Made by a program: the position numbers and the translations under genes. Shown here one piece after another: positions 48,962-55,914 of a DNA stretch of 60,652 bases. The notes beneath the pieces are model-generated. The model ran no database searches and was not told the origin of the DNA. It worked only from the letters and a program-made list of their open reading frames with translations. Every line of letters begins with the position of its first letter. Position 1 is the stretch's first letter. Source of the DNA: Alphaproteobacteria bacterium (GTDB lineage Bacteria; Pseudomonadota; Alphaproteobacteria; RS24); the NCBI GenBank assembly GCA_949498175.1, contig CATDDF010000028.1, forward strand, positions 1 to 60,652. Reading direction: 5' to 3'.

Positions 48962-50735
48962 TGAAGCTGACCGCGCTGCTTTGGGTGTTGCCCGATCTGC
49001 AGCGGGGCAGTTTTGGTTAATGCAGGAAAGCGATGACCGGCAGGTCTTGGCGTTGTCACAACGTTTGGGTTTGCCCGATTTATTGTGCCGCATGCTGGCG
49101 GCGCGTGGCATTACGGGCGAGCAAGCAGCGTCTTATCTTGACCCGAAATTGCGCGACTTGTTGATTGACCCTTCGCGCCTCACCGATATGGACAAGGCTT
49201 GTGAGCGACTTGCCTCTGCCATTATCAACGATGAGAAGATTGCCGTGTTCGGCGATTATGATGTCGACGGCGCAACTTCATCGTCCCTGCTTATTCGCTA
49301 TTGGCGCGCCTGCGGTCGTGAGATGAATTTTTACATTCCTGATCGCACGGCTGAAGGTTATGGCCCCAATGAAGCGGCATTTCAGAAACTGTTTGATGAC
49401 GGCTACAAGCTGCTCGTGACGGTCGATTGCGGAACCATGGCGCATGATGTTTTGGCCTCGGCCAAAGCCCGCGGCCAAGAAGTTATTGTCGCCGACCATC
49501 ATCAGACAGGTGGCGGTCTGCCTGATTGCTATGCATTGATAAACCCTCGGCGTGCCGATGATGACAGCGGCTTGGGGCATCTCGCAGCGGTTGGCGTGAC
49601 TTTCATGTTGCTGGTCGGTCTCAATCGATCACTGCGCCAAAAGGGCTTTTTCAAAGACCGCAATGAACCTGACTTAACCCACCTTCTTGACCTTGTGGCG
49701 CTCGGCACGGTGTGTGATGTCGTGCCGCTTGAGGGCATTAACCGCGCCTTTGTGCGACAAGGGCTTACGGTCATGCAGCAGGGGCGCAATCTCGGTGTGC
49801 AGGCGCTTGGCAGGGTCGCGCGCGCTGAAGGTGTTTGGGGTACATATCAGCTGGGTTTTCAGCTTGGCCCGCGCGTTAATGCCGGTGGCCGCGTTGGTCA
49901 GTCGGAAGTCGGGACGCGTTTGCTGACCACTGAAAGCCCTGATGAAGCGGCGGGCTTTGCTGCGCGGCTTGATGATTTCAACAGCCAGCGTCGGCTTATT
50001 GAAACCGAAGTGCAAGAGGCGGCAACGCGCAATGTTGAAGCAATGCTGGCACAAGGTAATGCGCCGCCGCCCTATATTTTGCAGGCCGGTGATGGTTGGC
50101 ATGCCGGTGTCATCGGCATTGTTGCGGGTCGACTGAAGGATAAATATCATCGCCCCACTTTCATTATTGCCTTTGACGAAGACGGCTTGGGTAAAGGTTC
50201 AGCACGCTCGGTCAGTTCTGTCGATGTTGGTCGCGTGGTGGCGGGGGCGGTAGATGAAAAGCTTATCGAGGCAGGTGGCGGGCATGCCATGGCGGCAGGT
50301 GTGACGTTGCACCGAGACCAATTACCGGCTTTTGAGGCTTACCTCGGCGAGACGCTCGGCACACTGGCGCTCGATGCGCCGCGCCAATTACGGCTCGACG
50401 CCAGCCTGACCCCGAAAGCGGCGACCCGCGATTTATGGGAGATGATGCAGCAAGTCGGACCGTTCGGTGCGGGTAATCCTGAACCCCGCCTGGTGTTACC
50501 CGCTGTCAATGTGGTGAATCATGGCGTGGTCGGCGACGGGCATGTGCGCTGCGTGCTGGCGGGTGAAGGCGGCGGTCGGCTAAAGGCAATGGCCTTTGCT
50601 TCCGTGCCTGAAGAAGTGCGCTTGCTGATACAAACGGCGCGTGCGCCGCTTCATATTGCCGGATATCTCCGCGCTGATGATTGGAACGGACGGCGTGATG
50701 TGCAGTTTATGGTTCATGATGCCGCACCCGCTTGA
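48954..50735 (+). CDS. recJ: Single-stranded-DNA exonuclease RecJ
   Basis: RecJ digests single strands 5' to 3' in recombination and mismatch repair. The 593-residue protein has the DHH motifs AVFGDYDVDGATSSSLL, LVTVDCGTMAHD and VIVADHHQTGG, the DHHA1 domain with GGGHAMAAGVTL, and an OB-like C-terminus. A frame open back to 48843 lies in glpX; ATG 48954 is taken. In the DHH motif II the sequence is CGTMAHD where CGISAH-like residues are more common. Confidence 0.94.
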   Translation: MTDEADRAALGVARSAAGQFWLMQESDDRQVLALSQRLGLPDLLCRMLAARGITGEQAASYLDPKLRDLLIDPSRLTDMDKACERLASAIINDEKIAVFGDYDVDGATSSSLLIRYWRACGREMNFYIPDRTAEGYGPNEAAFQKLFDDGYKLLVTVDCGTMAHDVLASAKARGQEVIVADHHQTGGGLPDCYALINPRRADDDSGLGHLAAVGVTFMLLVGLNRSLRQKGFFKDRNEPDLTHLLDLVALGTVCDVVPLEGINRAFVRQGLTVMQQGRNLGVQALGRVARAEGVWGTYQLGFQLGPRVNAGGRVGQSEVGTRLLTTESPDEAAGFAARLDDFNSQRRLIETEVQEAATRNVEAMLAQGNAPPPYILQAGDGWHAGVIGIVAGRLKDKYHRPTFIIAFDEDGLGKGSARSVSSVDVGRVVAGAVDEKLIEAGGGHAMAAGVTLHRDQLPAFEAYLGETLGTLALDAPRQLRLDASLTPKAATRDLWEMMQQVGPFGAGNPEPRLVLPAVNVVNHGVVGDGHVRCVLAGEGGGRLKAMAFASVPEEVRLLIQTARAPLHIAGYLRADDWNGRRDVQFMVHDAAPA

Positions 50736-50801
50736 GCGGCCTTTGGAAGGCTTGAAAAGCATGGCGTTTAAGGATATATCAACAGCCACCGAGCCATTGG
50801 A

Positions 50802-50876
50802 GCGCCCTTCGTCTATCGGTTAGGACGCCAGGTTTTCAACCTGGAAAGAGGGGTTCGATTCCCCTAGGGCGTGCCA
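50802..50876 (+). tRNA. tRNA-Glu(UUC)
   Basis: 75 nt with encoded CCA. Acceptor GCGCCCT (50802-50808) pairs with AGGGCGT (50866-50872, one G-T pair), then G plus CCA. The anticodon stem CCAGG/CCTGG encloses TTTTCAA, giving anticodon TTC (50835-50837); the T arm is GGTTCGATTCC. Confidence 0.96.
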
Positions 50877-50894
50877 TGCTCGGCAATTTCCCCA

Positions 50895-51506
50895 TTAACG
50901 CGTTGCCGTTTGATAGATGTTGTTATCGTCTTTCCAATAGACCTTAATGAATTGGTCACGCCCTGACCGGAAGCGATAATATTTATATTTGGTCGCCGCT
51001 TTTTTGTAATAATCCTGATGATAAGCTTCTGCCGGATAAAAGCCTTCCGCTTTGGCTACTTCGGTGGTTATCGGACGGCTGAATTTACCGGATTTATCCA
51101 ATGCCTCAATTGCCCCTTCGGCCAGGCGTTTTTGGTCTTCATCGACATAATAAATTGCACTTGAATAATGCCGACCGCGATCGACAAAACTGCCCTTACC
51201 GTCGGTCGGGTCGTGCATTCGCCAGAATGCGCTCAATAATTCTTGATAACTGACCTTTGTGTCATCGTAAGGAACTTTTACTGTTTCGCGATGCGTTGTG
51301 CGCCCATAGGCGACATCTTCATAGGTCGGATAAGCTTTTTTACCGCCCATAAAGCCGGAAATGACATTGCCGACGCCGTCGATTTTCTCAAAGTCGGCTT
51401 CCGTGCACCAAAAACAGCCACCGGCGAAATAGGCAACCTTATCGGCTGCTTGTGCAGGGAGGGCGAAGGCTGGAGCCAATAAAAGCGCTGCGAAAAACTG
51501 TTTCAT
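50895..51506 (-). CDS. msrA: Peptide-methionine (S)-S-oxide reductase, exported
   Basis: MsrA repairs methionine-S-sulfoxide in proteins. The 203-residue product has a signal peptide (MKQFFAALLLAPAFALPAQA) and then the active-site motif GGCFWCTEADFE with nucleophile C31. It also shows SGFMGGKKAYPTYEDVAYGRTTHRE and HQDYYKKA. Export suggests repair of periplasmic proteins. It ends a - strand group with the Sel1-like and glyoxalase genes. Confidence 0.92.
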   Translation of the reverse strand: MKQFFAALLLAPAFALPAQAADKVAYFAGGCFWCTEADFEKIDGVGNVISGFMGGKKAYPTYEDVAYGRTTHRETVKVPYDDTKVSYQELLSAFWRMHDPTDGKGSFVDRGRHYSSAIYYVDEDQKRLAEGAIEALDKSGKFSRPITTEVAKAEGFYPAEAYHQDYYKKAATKYKYYRFRSGRDQFIKVYWKDDNNIYQTATR

Positions 51507-51551
51507 GGAGAAACCCTTTCTTATTGTGCTTTTGGTAGCAGACGAATGTGG

Positions 51552-52235
51552 CTATTTCTTGTCTTGCGCCTTCTCCGGCACTTGCGGCGGTTTATCGTCG
51601 TAAAGCGGCACCCAGTCACGTGCACGTTGCTTGCCGATGAGCCAGCTTTCCCTGTCCATTGACTCTTTAATTTGGTCAATTGATACCACGGCAGCAATCG
51701 GCGCGCCAAGATTCAAGCGGCTTGGATTGGTGAGATAGAGATGCGCCCATTTTGCCCCTTCAATCCTGTCTTCATCAGGCCCAAGGCCGGCAGCATAAAG
51801 CGCAATCATCACCGCTTGTGCTTCAAAATGGCCGGCGCGTGCAGCTTTGCCTATCCACGCCAAGCCGGCTTGGAAACTTTCCACGGCAAATATCTTTTTC
51901 CGGTCAGGTGCTGAGCCGCCATCAGTATCCAATCCCGCCAGTTGCAAATGGCATTCGCCCAGTGCTGTCTGCGCGTCTTCAAAACCGAAACCTCTTTTGG
52001 CAAGCGGCTCCAGCCTGATAATTGCTTCCGTGCAATTGCCCTGATGTTTGAGGATAAAGCCTTCCCAATAGGGGTTTGTGCGTTGCTTGGCTTCCGCTTG
52101 CCGACGCTGCAGGTTTTCGCGCGGCGTTTCGAGGCGGGTCTGCGCCAAAACTGCATCACCTATAAGCGTCGCAATGACAGCCAGAAAAATGAAACGATGG
52201 CCTACCAATGACCGATATTCTCCATTGATGCCCAA
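51552..52235 (-). CDS. Exported Sel1/TPR-like repeat protein, unknown function
   Basis: A 227-residue protein with an N-terminal hydrophobic segment (FIFLAVIATLIGDAVLAQ) that looks like a cleavable signal. The mature part is helical with Sel1-like units (GNCTEAIIRLEPLAKRGFGFEDAQTALGECH; GLAWIGKAARAGHFEAQAVMIALYAAGLG) that mediate protein contacts. The C-terminus is charged and proline-rich. The start is unclear: ATG 52235 overlaps gloA by 34 nt, and TTG 52208 would overlap by 7 nt. Specific role unknown. Confidence 0.7.
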   Translation of the reverse strand: MGINGEYRSLVGHRFIFLAVIATLIGDAVLAQTRLETPRENLQRRQAEAKQRTNPYWEGFILKHQGNCTEAIIRLEPLAKRGFGFEDAQTALGECHLQLAGLDTDGGSAPDRKKIFAVESFQAGLAWIGKAARAGHFEAQAVMIALYAAGLGPDEDRIEGAKWAHLYLTNPSRLNLGAPIAAVVSIDQIKESMDRESWLIGKQRARDWVPLYDDKPPQVPEKAQDKK

Positions 52236-52621
52236 GGCTCTTGGACGGGTAGCGGGTCGCCGGACTGCAACAGTTCAATGGATACATTATCCGGCGAACG
52301 GACAAATGCCATTCGACCGTCGCGCGGTGGGCGGTTGATGGTAATGCCGGCGGCGGACAGTTTTTCGCATGTCGCATATATATCGTCGACCTGGTAAGCG
52401 AGATGCCCGAAGTTACGCCCTTCATCAACTTCTTTTTCATCCCAATTATGGGTCAGTTCAATTTGTGCTTCCGGCTGGCCGGGCGGGGCGAGAAAGACCA
52501 ATGTAAAACGACCTTCTTCAACGTCAAAACGTCCGAGGTTTTCAAGCCCCAAATGGGTGCAGAAAAACTCCAGCGTGGCATCCAAATTAGTGACGCGGAT
52601 CATGGTGTGCAGGTATTTCAT
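52202..52621 (-). CDS. gloA: Lactoylglutathione lyase (glyoxalase I)
   Basis: GloA isomerises the methylglyoxal-glutathione adduct to lactoylglutathione. The 139-residue vicinal-oxygen-chelate protein has metal ligands at H5 (LHTMIRV), E55 (QIELTHNW), H73 (FGHLAYQVDD) and E116 (VSIELLQ), all in place. Metal choice (nickel or zinc) cannot be read. Divergent from the alpha/beta hydrolase. Confidence 0.92.
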   Translation of the reverse strand: MKYLHTMIRVTNLDATLEFFCTHLGLENLGRFDVEEGRFTLVFLAPPGQPEAQIELTHNWDEKEVDEGRNFGHLAYQVDDIYATCEKLSAAGITINRPPRDGRMAFVRSPDNVSIELLQSGDPLPVQEPWASMENIGHW

Positions 52622-52708
52622 TGCAAGCCTCTTAAGTTGACCGGTTTATTTTAACCCAAACTGCACATAAATGTGGTTTTCTTTTGGACACTGCTATTTA
52701 ATGCACTC

Positions 52709-53611
52709 ATGTTCAAAGAAATTGAATTCAATTCGCAACGCACCAATTGTCGCGGGCGCATATACGAGCCGAGTAGCAAAAACAGCAATGGTGCGGGCGT
52801 GGTGCTGGCCCATGGCTTTTGCGGCACGATGGATACGGGGCTTTTCCCCTATGCTGAGGCTTTCGCCAAGGCCGGGTTTCACGCTTTGGTGTTTGATTAT
52901 CGCGGTTTTGGACTGAGTGACGGCACGCCACGCCAATATGTGTCTGTGCCGCGTCAAAAGCGCGATTGGGCGCGCGCCATTTATAAAATACGCAGCCACG
53001 CCGACGTTGACGCCGGCCGTATCGGCTTGTGGGGCATATCATTTTCGGGCGGTCATGTCATTCATATGGCGTATAAAGACCCGACCATTCGCGCCGTGGT
53101 GGCGCAAGTTCCCGCCATTGACCCGATTTTGTCGATGAATATTGGAAATTATGAGCGTGGTTTGAAAAAGACGCTGGAAATTCAACAACAGGTTTTTACG
53201 CGCATGAAAGACAGGCTGTTTTTCAAAAAGCCTGAAATGATGCTGGCAGCGCCGCGTAATGATAATGATCTTGCCGTGCTGGGCGCTAAGGAAGCACAGA
53301 TTTACCCGAAATTGGGCGGCCCCAGTTGGCGCAATGAATTGCATCCTGACAGTTTCATTACAGGCAAGTTGGACGAAAACAATGCTTCGCTTTTGACGGA
53401 TGATTTAACCGTGCCCATGCTTGTTCAGATGGGTAAAGACGACCGAGTGGTGTCCAATGAAGCGATTGGTAATTTTCCCCGCCGCTGCGGACCATTGGCC
53501 AAGCTGACTTCATATGATGCCGGACATTTCACCATGCTGCAGGATACCGCAGCCCGTAAAAATGCAATCCAAGAAGCCATCGCATTTTATAAAGAGCATC
53601 TCATTTTATGA
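52709..53611 (+). CDS. Alpha/beta hydrolase, unknown substrate
   Basis: A 300-residue cytoplasmic hydrolase. AHGFCGTMDTGLFPYAEAFAKAG forms the oxyanion loop, GLWGISFSGGH carries the nucleophile Ser, and MGKDDRVV and DAGHFTML supply Asp and His. The cap region (~150-230) is large. The family resembles xylanase-like/X-Pro dipeptidyl-type or DltD-like esterases; the substrate is not identifiable. ATG 52709 (MFKEIEF) is preferred to the in-frame GTG 52673. Its stop overlaps the sirtuin start by 4 nt, so the two are coupled. Confidence 0.8.
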   Translation: MFKEIEFNSQRTNCRGRIYEPSSKNSNGAGVVLAHGFCGTMDTGLFPYAEAFAKAGFHALVFDYRGFGLSDGTPRQYVSVPRQKRDWARAIYKIRSHADVDAGRIGLWGISFSGGHVIHMAYKDPTIRAVVAQVPAIDPILSMNIGNYERGLKKTLEIQQQVFTRMKDRLFFKKPEMMLAAPRNDNDLAVLGAKEAQIYPKLGGPSWRNELHPDSFITGKLDENNASLLTDDLTVPMLVQMGKDDRVVSNEAIGNFPRRCGPLAKLTSYDAGHFTMLQDTAARKNAIQEAIAFYKEHLIL

Positions 53612-54357
53612 GTGCAACATTGCGTCAATGGGTTCATGAAGCCGAGAATGTGGTGATTTTCACCGGCGCAGGCATGAGCACGGATAGCGGTATCCCTGAT
53701 TTCAGAAGCCCCGGCGGCGTATGGACGCGCATGGCGCCCATTATGTTCCAAGATTTTATCGCCAGTGAGGAAAACCGCATTGAGGCGTGGCGCCGCAAAT
53801 TCGCCATGGCCGATGAGCTTGGCACGCCGCAGCCCAATGACGGCCATAAGGCGGTCGCGCAGCTCGTTGCCGGTGGCAAAGTGTCTGCCGTGATTACGCA
53901 AAATATCGACAATTTGCACCAAGATAGCGGTATTGCCGAAGACAAGATTATCGAATTGCACGGCAATGGATCTTACGCCGTATGTCTCGATTGCGGATTG
54001 CGGCACGAGCTGAACGATATTCGCAGCGCCTTTGAAGGCAACAATATGGCCGCCGCACCGGGCTGTCAGAATTGCGGTGGTATGGTGAAAACGGCGACGA
54101 TTTCCTTCGGCCAATCCATGCCGGAAGATCAAATGAAACGGGCTGAGGCGGCAACATTGAGTTGCGATTTGTTCATTGCTATCGGTTCGTCGCTGCAAGT
54201 TTTTCCGGCAGCCGGATTTCCCGTTTTGGCACGCCATAATGGCGCCCGGCTTGTCATCATCAATCGTGAGCCGACCGAACTTGACGACACGGCGTCACTG
54301 GTCATTAACGAAGAAATAACACCGACTCTGCAAGAACTCCTAAAGCTGGATAGTTAA
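53608..54357 (+). CDS. cobB: NAD-dependent protein deacylase (sirtuin, CobB/Sir2)
   Basis: A 249-residue Sir2 enzyme that removes acyl groups from lysines using NAD. The NAD loop GAGMSTDSGIPDFR (20-33), QNIDNLHQDSG (98-108), catalytic H118 in ELHGNG and the zinc cysteines C126, C129, C153 and C156 are all present. Length is typical of single-domain bacterial sirtuins. It shares an operon (4 nt overlap) with an alpha/beta hydrolase. Substrate acyl type is not readable. Confidence 0.92.
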   Translation: MSATLRQWVHEAENVVIFTGAGMSTDSGIPDFRSPGGVWTRMAPIMFQDFIASEENRIEAWRRKFAMADELGTPQPNDGHKAVAQLVAGGKVSAVITQNIDNLHQDSGIAEDKIIELHGNGSYAVCLDCGLRHELNDIRSAFEGNNMAAAPGCQNCGGMVKTATISFGQSMPEDQMKRAEAATLSCDLFIAIGSSLQVFPAAGFPVLARHNGARLVIINREPTELDDTASLVINEEITPTLQELLKLDS

Positions 54358-54358
54358 A

Positions 54359-54379
54359 GGGAAAAAGGCGGTTTTTCCC
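54359..54379 (+). other. Hairpin after the sirtuin gene
   Basis: GGGAAAAA (54359-54366) pairs perfectly with TTTTTCCC (54372-54379) around GGCGG, 2 nt after the cobB stop. There is no T-run after it, so it is a weak terminator or an mRNA 3'-end stabiliser. Confidence 0.35.
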
Positions 54380-54507
54380 CGCGTCAGTCCATGCGGTTAA
54401 GCTCAAATAAGCGCATGGGCAGATTTCTTCTTTTCTGTCGTCTGTTTTGTGCTAGCGAAGAAAGGTAACGCGTAAACCGAATAACAAGAAGAAGTAGAGG
54501 TTTTGCA

Positions 54508-55146
54508 ATGTCTTCAGTTGATACCACAGAGGAAGTGGTTGGTGAGGTCGTATCTATTGAGGGTGTCGTTAAATGGTTCGACCCTGTTAAAGGTTATGGC
54601 TTCATCGTGCCTAATGATGGCGGCGTTGATGTGCTGGTGCACCATTCGACTTTGCGTCGTGGCGGCTATGATATTCTCTATCCGCAGGCGCGAATTAAAT
54701 GCACCATTATCCAGCGGCAGCAGGGTTTTCAGGCCGACAAAATCATCGCGTTCGATAATAGCGAGGCGATTATTCCAACGGGTAATCCGCGCCCGACGGC
54801 AATATTGTCGGACATCACCGATGTCTCAGACTTTAAGCAGGCCGAAGTAAAATGGTTCAATCGTGAGCGCGGCTTTGGTTTTGTGAATGTCGAGCCGAAC
54901 GGACAGGATATTTTCGTGCATATGGAAGTGTTACGGAAAGCCGGTATTGAAGCTTTGGTGCCCGGCCAGTTTGTTTTGGTGCGTTTCGGCACCGGTCCCA
55001 AAGGACTAATGGCCACTGATGTCCGGCGCATTGATAGCGGCATGGCACTGCAAAGCGGCGAGGACGATATTTATTTGCAAGAGGGTGACGAACAGCCCCC
55101 GCTGGCCGATGATGCCGCCAATGCCGAAGAGCATGAGAGCAATTAA
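54508..55146 (+). CDS. Cold-shock protein with two cold-shock domains
   Basis: A 212-residue protein with two nucleic-acid-binding domains. CSD1 (~17-83) has [16 protein letters not shown] and [16 protein letters not shown]2 (~112-175) has [16 protein letters not shown] and [16 protein letters not shown]-1 and RNP-2 motifs are present in both. A charged acidic tail follows. Double-CSD proteins are typical of alphaproteobacteria, in contrast to the single 70-residue Csp. The 150-nt upstream region holds no gene; a TTTTGTGCTAGC motif at 54445 may be its -10 region. Confidence 0.92.
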   Translation: MSSVDTTEEVVGEVVSIEGVVKWFDPVKGYGFIVPNDGGVDVLVHHSTLRRGGYDILYPQARIKCTIIQRQQGFQADKIIAFDNSEAIIPTGNPRPTAILSDITDVSDFKQAEVKWFNRERGFGFVNVEPNGQDIFVHMEVLRKAGIEALVPGQFVLVRFGTGPKGLMATDVRRIDSGMALQSGEDDIYLQEGDEQPPLADDAANAEEHESN

Positions 55147-55173
55147 TAGCTGACCTTTTAAGGTTGCTTGCGC

Positions 55174-55194
55174 CCTGCCGCGCCCTGTGGCAGG
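55174..55194 (+). other. Hairpin next to the ribosome site of the thioesterase gene
   Basis: CCTGCC (55174-55179) pairs with GGCAGG (55189-55194) across GCGCCCTGT. The 3' arm overlaps the Shine-Dalgarno CAGGAAG of the next gene, so folding could reduce its translation. Only 6 bp, so modest. Confidence 0.25.
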
Positions 55195-55201
55195 AAGAGA
55201 C

Positions 55202-55663
55202 ATGAGTGTGTCTTCCGATAATCCGTCTGATGACTTTGCCGTGCCGGAGCCGTTTCGGCTCAGTGTGCGTCGTGGGCCATTTACCACCCATAATGGGCCG
55301 TGGTTTCATTGGGCTGAAGAAACCGACTGGCGGCAAGGCGTGCGCTTGCTGGACCGTCATTGCAACAGTCGCGGTATTGTTCATGGCGGCTTTCTGAGCA
55401 GCTTTGCCGATGGGCTGGCCGCCACCGCCGTGTTCCGTGAGATTAAGCGATCGTCGGTCACCATTAAGCTAAATACCGAGTTTCTGCGCTCGGCCAAAGA
55501 GGGCGAATGGCTGCAAGGCACGGCGCAAATTACCCGCGCTACCGGCAAAACGGCTTTTGTTGATGCCTATGCATGGACGGGCGAGGGGCGCACTATCCCA
55601 ATGGATAATCTGATTTTCAGAAGCGCCGCCGTATTTCGCCTGATGGAAGCACGCGCCGATTGA
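55202..55663 (+). CDS. Hotdog-fold thioesterase (PaaI family)
   Basis: A 153-residue acyl-CoA thioesterase-like protein. The motif SRGIVHGGFLSSFADGLAAT contains the catalytic/helix segment of PaaI-type hotdog enzymes, followed by IKLNTEFLRSAKEGEWL. Start ATG 55202 follows AGGAAG. The substrate is unknown; related proteins cleave medium-chain or aromatic CoA esters. Confidence 0.85.
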   Translation: MSVSSDNPSDDFAVPEPFRLSVRRGPFTTHNGPWFHWAEETDWRQGVRLLDRHCNSRGIVHGGFLSSFADGLAATAVFREIKRSSVTIKLNTEFLRSAKEGEWLQGTAQITRATGKTAFVDAYAWTGEGRTIPMDNLIFRSAAVFRLMEARAD

Positions 55664-55696
55664 TATTTGATGATAGATGCATGGACAGAATAATAT

Positions 55697-55724
55697 TTGC
55701 ATCTCGGTCGTTATTGGCTAGAGT
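55697..55724 (+). promoter_or_regulatory. Possible promoter in the 251-nt gap before the exported protein
   Basis: TTGCATC (55697-55703), 13 nt, GCTAGAGT (55717-55724) resembles the TTGACGS-N10-14-GCTANAWC pattern. The gap 55664-55914 is otherwise AT-rich with no convincing gene; it would form a ~190-nt leader for the next gene. Confidence 0.3.
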
Positions 55725-55914
55725 TTAACGCGCATTTGTTGATTGTTTGATTCGTGATGTTAATTTTTTTGCAGGATACAGTGTTCAAGGAGAATGAATT
55801 CATCTTTTCCTTATCATTCGTCAGGGTGTTACGGAAAATTACGTCTGGAAATTGTATTGAATCGTTTTAGGCCGCTGCGCAATCTGCAAGGCGGTTTTTG
55901 TTTGGAGCGAAGTT

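Noticed and set aside
50874-50918. 14-residue frame after tRNA-Glu
   Set aside because: No ribosome site and it starts in the CCA end of the tRNA.
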